NCBI GenBank assembly: GCA_964607315.1
Contig: CAZSKA010000020.1
Coordinates: 1-28,061 of the forward strand
Direction: 5' to 3'
DNA length: 28,061 nt
Source: JAHDFB01 sp964607315
Lineage (GTDB): Bacteria > Bacteroidota > Bacteroidia > Chitinophagales > Saprospiraceae
In this document: positions 14,679-23,300 of the stretch, piece by piece
How the letters are laid out: each line of letters starts with the position of its first letter
How positions within the stretch are numbered: position 1 is the stretch's first letter
Made by a program: the position numbers and the translations under genes
The notes under the pieces: generated by a model
The model's database searches: none
What the model saw: the letters and a program-made list of their open reading frames with translations, nothing else
What the model was told of the DNA's origin: nothing

Positions 14679-15140
14679 ATGCTTACGAAACAACACGTAT
14701 ACTTCGGCATTCTCTTTGGCTCTTCATTAATTCTCTGTTTGCAAAGTGTAGGCTTTGCTTTAGATAATTTGATAGAATTAGTATTTTCAGGATTTAATTT
14801 AAATAATTTTTCAAATGTAATATCAATAGCTGTTAGAATATTAATATACATTCTAGGATTCTTATTTTGCTATACAGTTTTACCTTCTAATCATAATAAG
14901 CTTACTTGGCTAAAAACTATGGTTAATGTTTTCACTGTTGTTTATTTGGTGTCATCAATTATTAATTCCGTCTCTTTCTTTTTTAGACCTGGTTTTGAAG
15001 ATATGTCTTTTGCACTTGGATTATTTGCTAGATTCTTTAGTTTACCGTTTGTTCTTTCTATAATTTTGCTAATTCTTAATAATTCTTTACCTACTAAAAG
15101 TGCGGGAAGAGAGGGTCCTCCTCCAATATTCAAGACTTAA
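14679..15140 (+). CDS. Small hypothetical membrane protein with four helices
   Basis: This encodes 153 residues from ATG 14679; an in-frame ATG at 14652 would add nine. I prefer the later start because MLTKQHVYFGILFG gives a normal short basic lead into the first helix. Four hydrophobic segments are visible: GILFGSSLILCLQSVGFAL, VRILIYILGFLFCYTVL, a third around MVNVFTVVYLVSSIINSVSF, and FFSLPFVLSIILLIL. The tail (SAGREGPPPIFKT) is polar. No family is recognised, and no motif suggests a transporter or enzyme. It stands alone, converging on the HEAT-like gene, with a palindrome copy in the 39-bp gap. Confidence 0.6.
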   Translation: MLTKQHVYFGILFGSSLILCLQSVGFALDNLIELVFSGFNLNNFSNVISIAVRILIYILGFLFCYTVLPSNHNKLTWLKTMVNVFTVVYLVSSIINSVSFFFRPGFEDMSFALGLFARFFSLPFVLSIILLILNNSLPTKSAGREGPPPIFKT

Positions 15141-15152
15141 TTTGTAAAAGAT

Positions 15153-15171
15153 TTTGGGCTTTAAGCCCAAA
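15153..15171. repeat. TTTGGGC palindrome between convergent genes
   Basis: TTTGGGCTTTAAGCCCAAA followed by GAAAAA is a 19-bp perfect inverted repeat around a central T. It fills the 39-bp gap between two convergent stop codons (15140 and 15180). Its right flank is the same as in the copies at 5491 and 19632. The location fits a 3'-end function, but no U run follows the stem on either strand. Confidence 0.8.
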
Positions 15172-15179
15172 GAAAAAGT

Positions 15180-15707
15180 TTAGCTTTTTGCTTTATGTAG
15201 CCTTTTTAAGCAGCTCTTTGATGAGCTTCGGATTGCTGGGGAATCGTGGTTAATATTTAGTTCTATCTCTGGGATAATCTCATCTGCAAGTTCAGGGTAT
15301 TTACAACAAATATTTGCACACACATACATGGAAAACACTCTAATTGCAATAGCATTTTTTTGATTTATAAAAAGCGAATAGCAAGCGTCGTAAATTTCTC
15401 CTTCCAAGTCCTCATCAAAATCTATCTCTTTCCAAGTTCTAAGGATATTTCTTACAACCGTATCGGTAGATTTATCGTCTTTAACAATTTTTAATAGAGT
15501 GAGATTGTAAGGTGATATTAGGTCGGGAGCATGCTCTCCTAGCATTCCTAATGGCCAAGCGGCTCGTTGTGTTATACGAATATCATCACCAAGGAAACAT
15601 TCCATAAGATCTTTCATCTTCGAAGGATCATTCAAAATCCTATTGACGATATTTAAGGCTATTTTTTTAGTATACTTATTTTCAAAATCCTTACTAAAGA
15701 TGGACAT
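15180..15707 (-). CDS. HEAT-repeat-like helical protein, third gene of the Mla operon
   Basis: This 175-residue all-helical protein has no signal peptide. Helix pairs such as ITQRAAWPLGMLGEHAPDLI, AIAIRVFSMYVCANICCKYP and SPAIRSSSKSCLKRLHKA have the spacing of HEAT-like repeats. Short proteins of this type in Bacteroidota are sometimes labelled adenylosuccinate lyase, but nothing here supports that enzyme. The start codon lies 5 bp after the MlaF stop, so it belongs to the MlaE-MlaF transcript. A scaffold or regulatory role for the ABC transporter is possible by position only. Confidence 0.65.
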   Translation of the reverse strand: MSIFSKDFENKYTKKIALNIVNRILNDPSKMKDLMECFLGDDIRITQRAAWPLGMLGEHAPDLISPYNLTLLKIVKDDKSTDTVVRNILRTWKEIDFDEDLEGEIYDACYSLFINQKNAIAIRVFSMYVCANICCKYPELADEIIPEIELNINHDSPAIRSSSKSCLKRLHKAKS

Positions 15708-15712
15708 TTATA

Positions 15713-16477
15713 TTAGCATTTATCAAGGAAGCCATCTCTTAATTTCAAAAGGAATGGAGAGGCGAAAATAAAGTTTTCAAGAAGTTCATTTTTAGATGTT
15801 AGGACTTCTGCTTTGTTTCCAGTCCAAGCAAGTTCTCCTTGATGAAGTAAAGCAATATTATCTCCTATTTCCATAACAGAATTCATGTCATGCGTATTAA
15901 TGATCGTAACAATATCATTTTCTCTTGTGATAGAAGATATTAACTTATCTATGACTAAGCTAGTCTTTGGGTCCAAACCCGAATTCGGTTCATCACAGAA
16001 AAGATATTTAGGTTTTAAGACGATTGATCGAGCGATTCCTACTCTTTTCTGCATACCACCACTAACTTCACTCGGGTATTTATCATTACAGCCCTCTAAT
16101 TCTACTCTTTCAAGGCAATAATCAACTCTCATATTCTTCTCTTTCTTAGTCATGCTACTAAACATGTCGAGTGGAAATCTTATGTTTTCTTCTACCGTAA
16201 GCGAGTCGAATAATGCAGAACCTTGAAATAACATGCCTATTTGCATTCTAACTTCTCTGACATCTTTTTTACTTAAGGATGTAAATTCAACATCATCATA
16301 AAAGATTTTTCCAGCAGATGGATTCATTAGTCCAACTAAGATTTTAAGAAAAACAGTTTTACCTGCACCTGAACGACCTATAATCAGATTATTTTTACCC
16401 TTTTCAAAAGTAAAATTGAGTCCTTTAAGTACTTCCTTTTCATCAAAGGATTTTCGTATGTCTATTGCTTGAATCAT
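15713..16477 (-). CDS. mlaF: MlaF-type ABC transporter ATPase
   Basis: This 254-residue ATPase belongs to the phospholipid/retrograde lipid transport (Mla) ABC class. Walker A is GRSGAGKT (34-41), the Q-loop is Q85 in GMLFQGSALFDSLTVEEN, the signature is VSGGMQKRVGIAR (138-150), Walker B is YLFCDEPNSGLDP with D162 and E163, and the switch histidine is H196 in INTHDM. The GMQKR form of the signature and the GSALFDSLTV segment are typical of MlaF rather than drug exporters. The permease MlaE is encoded 4 bp upstream. An MCE-domain protein (MlaD), which usually completes the complex, is not present in this operon. Confidence 0.9.
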   Translation of the reverse strand: MIQAIDIRKSFDEKEVLKGLNFTFEKGKNNLIIGRSGAGKTVFLKILVGLMNPSAGKIFYDDVEFTSLSKKDVREVRMQIGMLFQGSALFDSLTVEENIRFPLDMFSSMTKKEKNMRVDYCLERVELEGCNDKYPSEVSGGMQKRVGIARSIVLKPKYLFCDEPNSGLDPKTSLVIDKLISSITRENDIVTIINTHDMNSVMEIGDNIALLHQGELAWTGNKAEVLTSKNELLENFIFASPFLLKLRDGFLDKC

Positions 16478-16481
16478 CTGA

Positions 16482-17225
16482 TTACGTTAAAACTACAGCT
16501 ATTAAATAATCACTCAGTAAGATAAGTATATTACTTACTACTACGGCTTGAGTACTTGCTTTTCCTAGTTCAACACTTCCTGATTTTACATGATAACCCT
16601 GATAACAAGAAACGAGGCACAAAACTACTCCAAACACTAAAGCCTTTACAAGCATCATAGTTACATGATGAGGGTCAAAGAATGCTCTAAGACCTTGAGT
16701 GAACTCTTGAGCAGTAAACATTCCAGTAGGAACACTACCTAAGTAAGCACCGATCATACTGAAAATAGAAGCAATTGCAACAAGAACTGGCACCATAACA
16801 ATACAAGCAATTAATCTAGGTAATACTAGATAAGCAGATGTATTTACTCCCATGATTTCCATAGCAGCAATATGCTCTTTTTGACGCATTCCACCAATTT
16901 CTGCGGCTATATTAGAACCTACCTTTCCAGCTAAAACTAAACAGGTAATCGTAGGAGCCATTTCAATTAAGGTCATATCTCTAACTATATAACCTACATA
17001 ATACCGAGGAATAGTAAAACCAGTTAATTGATAGGCAAATTGTACAGCGGTTACTGCACCAATGAATATAGAAATTAGAAAAACAATTAGAAAAGAGCCT
17101 ATTCCTATTTGCTCCATGAGTCTCGTGGTCTCATTCCAATACATCTTTGCATTTTCAGGTCTTCTGAAAATTTGAGGTATCCAATTTACGAATCTTCCAA
17201 AATGGAAAAGGGACCTTTTAAACAT
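16482..17225 (-). CDS. mlaE: MlaE-type ABC transporter permease
   Basis: This 247-residue inner-membrane permease has five or six hydrophobic helices. Family signatures are VQFAYQLTGFTIPRYYVGYIVRD, LVLAGKVGSNIAAEIGGMRQKEHIAAMEIMGVNTSAYLVLPRL (positions about 97-140, the conserved coupling region facing the ATPase) and the C-terminal block KALVFGVVLCLVSCYQGY. MlaE moves phospholipid between the outer-leaflet MCE partner and the inner membrane with MlaF. It is first in the operon and has an exact TAnnTTTG box 19 bp upstream. Confidence 0.9.
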   Translation of the reverse strand: MFKRSLFHFGRFVNWIPQIFRRPENAKMYWNETTRLMEQIGIGSFLIVFLISIFIGAVTAVQFAYQLTGFTIPRYYVGYIVRDMTLIEMAPTITCLVLAGKVGSNIAAEIGGMRQKEHIAAMEIMGVNTSAYLVLPRLIACIVMVPVLVAIASIFSMIGAYLGSVPTGMFTAQEFTQGLRAFFDPHHVTMMLVKALVFGVVLCLVSCYQGYHVKSGSVELGKASTQAVVVSNILILLSDYLIAVVLT

Positions 17226-17244
17226 ATTCTAATTTTAGCAGTTG

Positions 17245-17252
17245 CAAAGTTA
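17245..17252 (-). promoter_or_regulatory. Candidate -7 box for the mlaE operon
   Basis: On the minus strand this reads TAACTTTG, an exact TAnnTTTG match that ends 19 bp before the mlaE start codon. No clear TTTG is seen at -33. Confidence 0.4.
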
Positions 17253-17390
17253 ATGAACTTAGTCGTATGCTAAGAACGTTTGATAGTTTGATTAAGTTTT
17301 ATTCTAATTATATATTCTCTGTAATTACGTCTGGACGGGAATAGTTATGTTTTTTTGGATTAACTTTAACACAATACTTAAAATAAAAAT

Positions 17391-18092
17391 ATGAACGCGG
17401 TAATTACTGGTGCGAGTAAAGGAATAGGTAAAGCAGTTTCGCTTTATCTGGCAGATAAGTCATATGATTTGGCTATTTGTGCGAGAAATAAAAAAGATCT
17501 CATGGCTTTTCACGATGAGCTTAAAGAGAAGTTTCCAAAGATTAATGTATTTTCTATGGTAGCAGATATGTCGAAGAAAGAGGACATTGCAAACTTCACA
17601 CAAATGATAAATAATCATTTCAAAACATTGGAAGTATTGGTGAATAATGCGGGAATTTATGTGCCAGGCGAAGTTCACAAAGAAGAAGAAGGGGTTCTCG
17701 AAAAACTAACAGAAGTGAATGTGTACGGTCCTTATCGATTAACACGTGCATTGATGCCATACTTTTTGAAGCAACAAAACGGCTATATTTTCAATATTTG
17801 TTCAGTAGCAAGTTTACTTGCTTATCCGAATGGAGGTTCTTATTCTATCACTAAATTTGCTCTTCATGGATTTACAAAAGTTCTAAGAGAAGAGTTGAAG
17901 GATAAAGGTGTAAAAGTTTGTGGTATTTTTCCTGGAGCAACATGGAGTAATTCGTGGGCAGGTGTTGATTTGCCAAAAGAGCGATTGATGGAAGCAGAGG
18001 ACATAGCTAAAGCAATAGGGCTGCAGCTAGAATTGAGCCCATCAGCCGTAATGGAAGATATCATTCTACGACCACAATTAGGTGATTTGTGA
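17391..18092 (+). CDS. Short-chain dehydrogenase/reductase
   Basis: This 233-residue NAD(P)-dependent oxidoreductase has a classical SDR Rossmann fold. The dinucleotide loop is TGASKGIG (6-13), the NNAG motif is at 85-88, and the catalytic triad is S138, Y151 and K155 (YSITK). ARNKKDL, with Arg after the second strand, favours NADP(H). Substrate is not predictable; the short C-terminus (ending RPQLGDL) resembles 3-oxoacyl reductase-like and sepiapterin-reductase-like members. Its stop overlaps the ATG of the next gene (TGATG), so the two are translationally coupled. Confidence 0.88.
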   Translation: MNAVITGASKGIGKAVSLYLADKSYDLAICARNKKDLMAFHDELKEKFPKINVFSMVADMSKKEDIANFTQMINNHFKTLEVLVNNAGIYVPGEVHKEEEGVLEKLTEVNVYGPYRLTRALMPYFLKQQNGYIFNICSVASLLAYPNGGSYSITKFALHGFTKVLREELKDKGVKVCGIFPGATWSNSWAGVDLPKERLMEAEDIAKAIGLQLELSPSAVMEDIILRPQLGDL

Positions 18093-18631
18093 TGCACACC
18101 GAATTGTCAGCTTTTTGGAATTCAATTAAAGAAGAATTTCAAAGTGCACATATTAATAGAGGACATGCATTTCGACAATGTGTGTTGGCAACAGTAGTTG
18201 GTGAAAAAGTTAATCAACGAACAGTAGTTCATAGAGGATTTTACCATTCAAATACTTCCTTATATTATACAGATGCGAGGTCTAAAAAAGTCTTCCATCT
18301 AAAGGCAAATCCAAATTCATCGGTTTTATATTATCACCCAGAGCTTCAATTGCAAGTCAATGTTTCAGGATTGATTACAACTCATGAAGGAGATGAATTG
18401 TATAAAAAGGAATTTGAGAAATTGTTATCTTTAAAAGATTATTCAAATTTTCCACCGCCTGAATCATCTATTTCAGGTCCGAACGATTACAGGGAAGGGA
18501 TTTCTCATTTTATGGTATTAAAAATGAAATGGTTAGAAGTTGACATCTTGCAATTATCAAAAGATGGTCATAAGCGAGCTGTATTGAAAAGGAAAGATGA
18601 TTTATGGGAAGGAAGTTGGGTAGTGCCTTAG
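18092..18631 (+). CDS. Pyridoxamine-5'-phosphate-oxidase-family flavin split-barrel protein
   Basis: This 179-residue protein of the FMN-binding split-barrel class begins at the ATG that overlaps the SDR stop. The core motifs are FRQCVLATVVGEKVNQRTVVHRGF, SLYYTDARSKKVFHLKANPN and SSVLYYHPELQLQVNVSG, the usual strand-turn-strand layout of FMN contacts. The C-terminal WLEVDILQLSKDGHKRAVLKR corresponds to the PNPOx C-terminal region, but the family here looks like the shorter Alr4036-type branch, so an assignment to pyridoxal phosphate synthesis is not supported. The coupling to an SDR suggests a shared redox pathway. Confidence 0.8.
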   Translation: MHTELSAFWNSIKEEFQSAHINRGHAFRQCVLATVVGEKVNQRTVVHRGFYHSNTSLYYTDARSKKVFHLKANPNSSVLYYHPELQLQVNVSGLITTHEGDELYKKEFEKLLSLKDYSNFPPPESSISGPNDYREGISHFMVLKMKWLEVDILQLSKDGHKRAVLKRKDDLWEGSWVVP

Positions 18632-18652
18632 AAAATAAGTTCTCAGATCATA

Positions 18653-19468
18653 TTATGATCGCTCTAAAATCCAATTAATAATGGCATCTGCCACTTCATT
18701 TTTTTCCGGCTCATTCAAAAGTTCATGATATAATTCATCCCAAATTTTCAATGATTTATCGGAGCTGCTGATTTCATTATAAAGATCTGTAGAACTATCA
18801 GCATGTATTAGTATATCGCTTCCTCCGTGATTTATGAAGATAGGTTTGGTGATTTTAGAAAGGTTAGCATAAGCTTTTTTCTGAGCATTAAGGAACTCGA
18901 ATCCCATTTTTGCTTTCGTAGGTTTGGTGTAATTAAGCGGGTCGGATGTATAATCTTTAACAATCTCAGGATCTCTAGAAACAACATGAGGCTTTACTGG
19001 TACGGTAGGAAAAGAAGGAAAAATAGAAGAAATAGGGCCAGCAAGTTTTTCCAAAAGAGGAGGTGTTTTATCATACATTTTTAAAGCTACTCCAGAGGTG
19101 ATAACTCCTGTTATATCAGGGTTGTTATATTTCTGGAGGTATAAAGTTGTAATAAGACCACCCATGGAATGCGCAAATAAAAAGTTCTTTTTACCTTTTT
19201 GAAAGAAGCTACTGACAATAGAATGTAGATCTTCTACATAAGTGTCGAATGAATCAATTATCGCTCTTTTGCCTTCACTTTGACCATGACCTCTATGGTC
19301 GTATCCTAAAACTCTAAATCCTGAGGCATCAAGTTTTTCGTAGAATATTTTGTATCTATTAATGTGTTCTGCATAGCCATGAACTATACAAACAGAAATT
19401 TCAGATTCATTAGAATTTTGTAAGGTATAAAGTGTTTGTCCGTTTATATTCTTTTTCGATTCTATCAT
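18653..19468 (-). CDS. Alpha/beta hydrolase, monoacylglycerol-lipase/lysophospholipase-like
   Basis: This 271-residue hydrolase (serine aminopeptidase S33 / Hydrolase_4 type) has HGYAEHINRYK (30-40) for the oxyanion region, YDHRGHGQSEGKR (56-68), the nucleophile S101 in AHSMGG, the acid D218 in HGGSDILIH and H248 in LYHELLNEPEK. The layout is that of monoglyceride lipases. I chose ATG 19468 rather than the upstream ATG at 19516 because the extra residues (YSVYSRCIFQKIS) are not family-like and a promoter-like TATTTTTC lies just upstream of 19468. It has no signal peptide, so it acts in the cytoplasm, probably on lysophospholipids or monoglycerides. A 15-bp palindrome overlaps its stop codon at 18646-18660. 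Confidence 0.88.
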   Translation of the reverse strand: MIESKKNINGQTLYTLQNSNESEISVCIVHGYAEHINRYKIFYEKLDASGFRVLGYDHRGHGQSEGKRAIIDSFDTYVEDLHSIVSSFFQKGKKNFLFAHSMGGLITTLYLQKYNNPDITGVITSGVALKMYDKTPPLLEKLAGPISSIFPSFPTVPVKPHVVSRDPEIVKDYTSDPLNYTKPTKAKMGFEFLNAQKKAYANLSKITKPIFINHGGSDILIHADSSTDLYNEISSSDKSLKIWDELYHELLNEPEKNEVADAIINWILERS

Positions 19469-19631
19469 GCTTATTTTTTGAAAAATACACCGTGAATATA
19501 CGGAATATAATACCAATTCTGTTTTAGGATTTCACAATAGTTTAGAGAATAGATCGCATACTATATTTCTATTGAAATGCTAAGACTTCTATGGAAAGTA
19601 GCAAATATGAATTTAAGAAGAGTCTATTAAT

Positions 19632-19651
19632 CTTTGGGCTTAAGCCCAAAG
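19632..19651. repeat. TTTGGGC palindrome downstream of ppa
   Basis: CTTTGGGCTTAAGCCCAAAG is a perfect 20-bp palindrome, 21 bp after the pyrophosphatase stop on the minus strand, followed by AAAAAA on the plus strand. It is the most symmetric copy and defines the family consensus. Confidence 0.8.
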
Positions 19652-19672
19652 AAAAAACAACAAATGATTTAA

Positions 19673-20203
19673 CTAAGAGCTAAATTTTTCATTATAATCT
19701 ATAATCGATTGTTTAACTACCTGTAGTGCTATGTCTTTTTTCTGGAATTCTTCTACGATTACGTGTTTCTGCTCAAGCTTTTTATAATCTTCAAAGAAGT
19801 TACGAAGTTCACGGAAGAAATGGCGAGGTAATTCGGTTACATTGTCGATATGATTTACAGACATATCATTACTAGCTACCGCAATAATTTTATCATCCTT
19901 TTCGTCACCATCAACCATTCGCATAACACCAATTACTTTTGCTTCCACAAGGCATAAAGGCTGGATTGTGATAGAAGAAAGTACGAGAATATCTAGTGGA
20001 TCTTTGTCGTCACAATAGGTCTGTGGAATGAAGCCGTAATTTGCAGGATAATACATGCTAGCATATAGAACTCGATCAAGTTTTAATAAACCAGACTCTT
20101 TGTCTAATTCGTATTTCGCTCTTGTGTTTTTAGGGATTTCAATGATCGCATTTACTATTTCTGGAACATCCTTTCCAACAGTAACATCATGCCATGGATT
20201 CAT
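19673..20203 (-). CDS. ppa: Inorganic pyrophosphatase, family I
   Basis: This 176-residue soluble enzyme hydrolyses pyrophosphate to two phosphates and so drives biosynthetic reactions. Conserved residues seen are the IEIPKNTRAKYELDKESG block (about 22-38), YPANYGFIPQTYCDDKDPLDIL (52-73) with the metal-binding D66, D68 and D71, and MVDGDEKDDKIIAV (96-109) with D98 and D103. Length and motifs are normal for the bacterial family I enzyme. It appears monocistronic, with its own promoter-like box and a long spacer to the sortase gene. Confidence 0.95.
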   Translation of the reverse strand: MNPWHDVTVGKDVPEIVNAIIEIPKNTRAKYELDKESGLLKLDRVLYASMYYPANYGFIPQTYCDDKDPLDILVLSSITIQPLCLVEAKVIGVMRMVDGDEKDDKIIAVASNDMSVNHIDNVTELPRHFFRELRNFFEDYKKLEQKHVIVEEFQKKDIALQVVKQSIIDYNEKFSS

Positions 20204-20218
20204 ATGTAAATTTTAGCG

Positions 20219-20245
20219 CAAAGCTATAAAAAAAAGGCAATCAAA
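20219..20245 (-). promoter_or_regulatory. Candidate promoter for ppa
   Basis: On the minus strand TAGCTTTG (20219-20226) is an exact -7 match, 15 bp from the start codon. TTTG at 20242-20245 matches the -33 element, but the spacer is 15 bp, shorter than the usual 17-23. Confidence 0.4.
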
Positions 20246-20264
20246 TAACATTTTTCATCTATAG

Positions 20265-20285
20265 TATAATGTTATACGCATTATA
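20265..20285. repeat. Inverted repeat between the sortase gene and ppa
   Basis: The arms TATAATG and CATTATA are separated by TTATACG in the 158-bp spacer after the sortase gene. A second short palindrome, CGAAAT-AC-ATTTCG, lies at 20322-20335. Either could form a 3'-end hairpin of the long upstream transcript. Neither is followed by a clean U run. Confidence 0.3.
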
Positions 20286-20361
20286 GAAAAATGTTATATG
20301 ATTGCAATATTTTTAAATCTCCGAAATACATTTCGTCGATTATAAGAACAGCGATGAAAGA

Positions 20362-23300
20362 TTATCTAATAATCACTAATTTTCCAATATTATTTTTAAA
20401 GAATTTATCGGTATTCGTATCATATTTCTCATAAAAATCTCCATTTTGTTTAGTAGTAGTAACTTGGTAAAGGTAAACTCCATTTGCTAACTTACTTCCA
20501 AAATCGTCAGTTCCATCCCACTTATATTCTGTTCTATTTACACCAATATGTAAAGGACCTAATTCAGCACCTCCAATTTCTTTTACAACCTTTCCACTTA
20601 CAGTCATAATACGAATGTTAATATCCTGTGGTTGTTCATTTCCAGTTAGTGTAAAGACGAACTGAGTACAATCACTGAATGGGTTAGGGTAATTAAACAC
20701 ATTAGAAATTAATTCTTCATTTATTACTTCGAAATCGATGGAGTAATCTTGACTTCCAGAAAGATTACCAGTGATATCAGTAGATCTTACTTGAAGTGTG
20801 TATATTCCATCAGTCAGTAGAGTAGGGGTAAAGATGATTTCACTTTCATTATTATTTACATCAGTTGCTGGCGAGAAAACAATTCGCTCATCGCTCAATT
20901 CAATTACTTGATCAAATCCATTAGGATCAATTAAATTAACTTGATAATTAGATGTATCATTAAGTAGAAGGAATTGATTTTCATCTTTTGTTACAATTCT
21001 TATGATTGGTTCAGACGAAACGATATCTCCATTTAGAATTCTTCTACCGTCAAAACTAACATCGAGTAAAGGGTTTCTCAAATCCTTATGTACAGTAAAA
21101 TTCCTTAGTCCGAAATTATTGAAGTAAAAACATTCTTCTGGATTTTCTCTTGTATTTGCCTGAACAGAAACAGAGTATTCACCATCGAGACCAATAGTAG
21201 GAAGGTTATATTCAATATATTGTTTTTGTCCAATGCCAAGTGCACTAAGAGTTTCCATAACTTCAGTAGACACATTGTTTTGGTCAGTTAGAGTGATTAA
21301 AACATCAACCGAATCAACTATAGCATCTCCTATGTTTAGAAGTGGGATTTTTAGAACGAAAGGATCACCTTCGTCTAAAGAATCTGCTTTGAATACTGTT
21401 TCACTATCAAGAGGATCAAGTGCTAATTCAGCTGGACCATCATAAAATACTCTCCAAAAAACAAGGTCTGGAGATGAAAGGTCAACATTGTCAAAAGTGT
21501 AATATTGCAGTTTTAAGTAAGGATATTCTTCCGCGGAAATTTGAGAAAGATTAAACTCATTTTCCTCTATTCTATCTACAAGCATTACTTCTTGTTCATC
21601 AGGAGTTATACCAATTAATCTTACATAACTAGAGTCATTTGCAGGTACTTCAGATAGTTCATCACTCCAAACAAGGTTAGTCCATCTGTTAGCAGGACCA
21701 ATTCTTACAGAGGTTTCAGTTCCTGTAAACCATTGACCAAACATAGGTGCTCTAGAATCAGCTACGCCATTAATATCTTCAGCTAAATCTTCTGCTAAAG
21801 CTTCTTTGTTTTTCTGGTAAAAGAAATTATATGGAGCTATTGGATTAGTTTTTAAACTGTCAAAAAGAACAGCACCTTGATCGGCTAAGGTTTTAAATAA
21901 GTTTCTTCCATTATTGACATCAGCGTCAGCTTCCCATTCCGAATTCTTGAAATCAAAATTAAAACCGTTTCTTCTATGCACCGTATAAAAGAAAACATAG
22001 TCGTTATCTTCAACTTGGTCTTCTAAGAAATTTACTAGGTTAATCCTCGATTGTTGATTAACAGGATTAAAATAAAATGTTAATGCATTTTCATTATTTG
22101 GTTGAAGAGAGCCGTACTTTCCTAAATAGTCATTTTGGTCAAATGTTCCAAGTGAGTCTGCTGTAGTAACAGCAAGGAAGTTACCGTTGAAAAGGTAATA
22201 TGCATTTCCCCAAATTCCATCGTTAATGAAGAAGTTAGGAAAAGATTGACCAAAACTAACCCTATTTATAACACGGATATCGCGCAAATTAGTGACATAT
22301 TCTAATTTTCTATCTTTTAATTCTAGTTCATCAAATTCATTTTCTTCAAATTGATTTAAATGAGATTGCGACCAACCATTATTTGAATTTGGCAAATATG
22401 TGAATGAACTAGAATTCCATACTCTACCCGTTCCTGTTAAGTCATTCTCAGGAGCAACTCTCCAATAATAGACTTCATTATTTACGAAATCAATATTAGG
22501 TTCCCATTTTATTAAACCAGAGGCGTCTGGTACGGTTTCCTCTATTCTAAAAGGAGAAGTGAATGTTGAAACTGTATCTAATTGAAATACAAATGATTGT
22601 TTTTCACCTAAAGCATTAAAACTAGAAGCTTGCAAGACTACATCATTGCTGTTATATATTGAAAATCCTTTAGGCTCAATAGGAACTGCGCCATTATTCA
22701 ATATGAAAAACTCATAGGTGTCACCACCATTTGAATTGACAAGTCTATTATTATTTTCTGCTGCAGGATCTGGCCACTCCGCAATTCCGTCAATATTATC
22801 AACAAAAATTTTAATAGTGTTTTTGCCAATTACAGCTCTACTTTTAATAGGAATGTTTATACAATAAGTAGATTGAAAACTAGGTGCATTTAGTACATAT
22901 GTAGAATCAAATTCTATTTCATTAGCAGGATTCAAATGCTGGATATTGACAGAGACATCTTGATTTACTGCAATACCTAAATTAGCTATATCAAAACAAA
23001 GGTTAAAACTATCTTGAAAAGCATTTACAATTTCTGGTGTATGATTAATAACATTAAAATCAGGAGTATAGTCAACACCTTCACTAGAATGCATTTTTAA
23101 TGCAGGGTCTCCATGAAAAGTTATCTGCTCCATTAATGTTTCAAAAGCGGCACCTGTTGATTCTTCATATATATCTAAGACATTTAATACTTTTTCACCA
23201 AGAGTAGAATTAAATAAATCAATGCCTAAATTATCATATAGATCAAGACCAAAATTACCTTGTTGACCAACAAAGGCTTGAGAAGAAGATGCTAAGAATG

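Noticed and set aside
15153..15171. Reading the palindromes as intrinsic terminators
   Set aside because: T tracts precede and A tracts follow the stem on both strands, so no U run follows the hairpin, although the 3'-end locations would fit.
15180..15707. Adenylosuccinate lyase as product of the third Mla-operon gene
   Set aside because: At 175 residues it is far too short and shows none of the lyase motifs; the sequence looks like HEAT-type helices.
18646..18660. 15-bp palindrome GATCATA-T-TATGATC at the hydrolase stop codon as a terminator
   Set aside because: The stem is AT-rich, overlaps the stop codon and has no U run.
19508..19520. ATACCAATT near 19508 as a second copy of the long inverted repeat
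   Set aside because: Only nine bases match and no complementary arm is found nearby.
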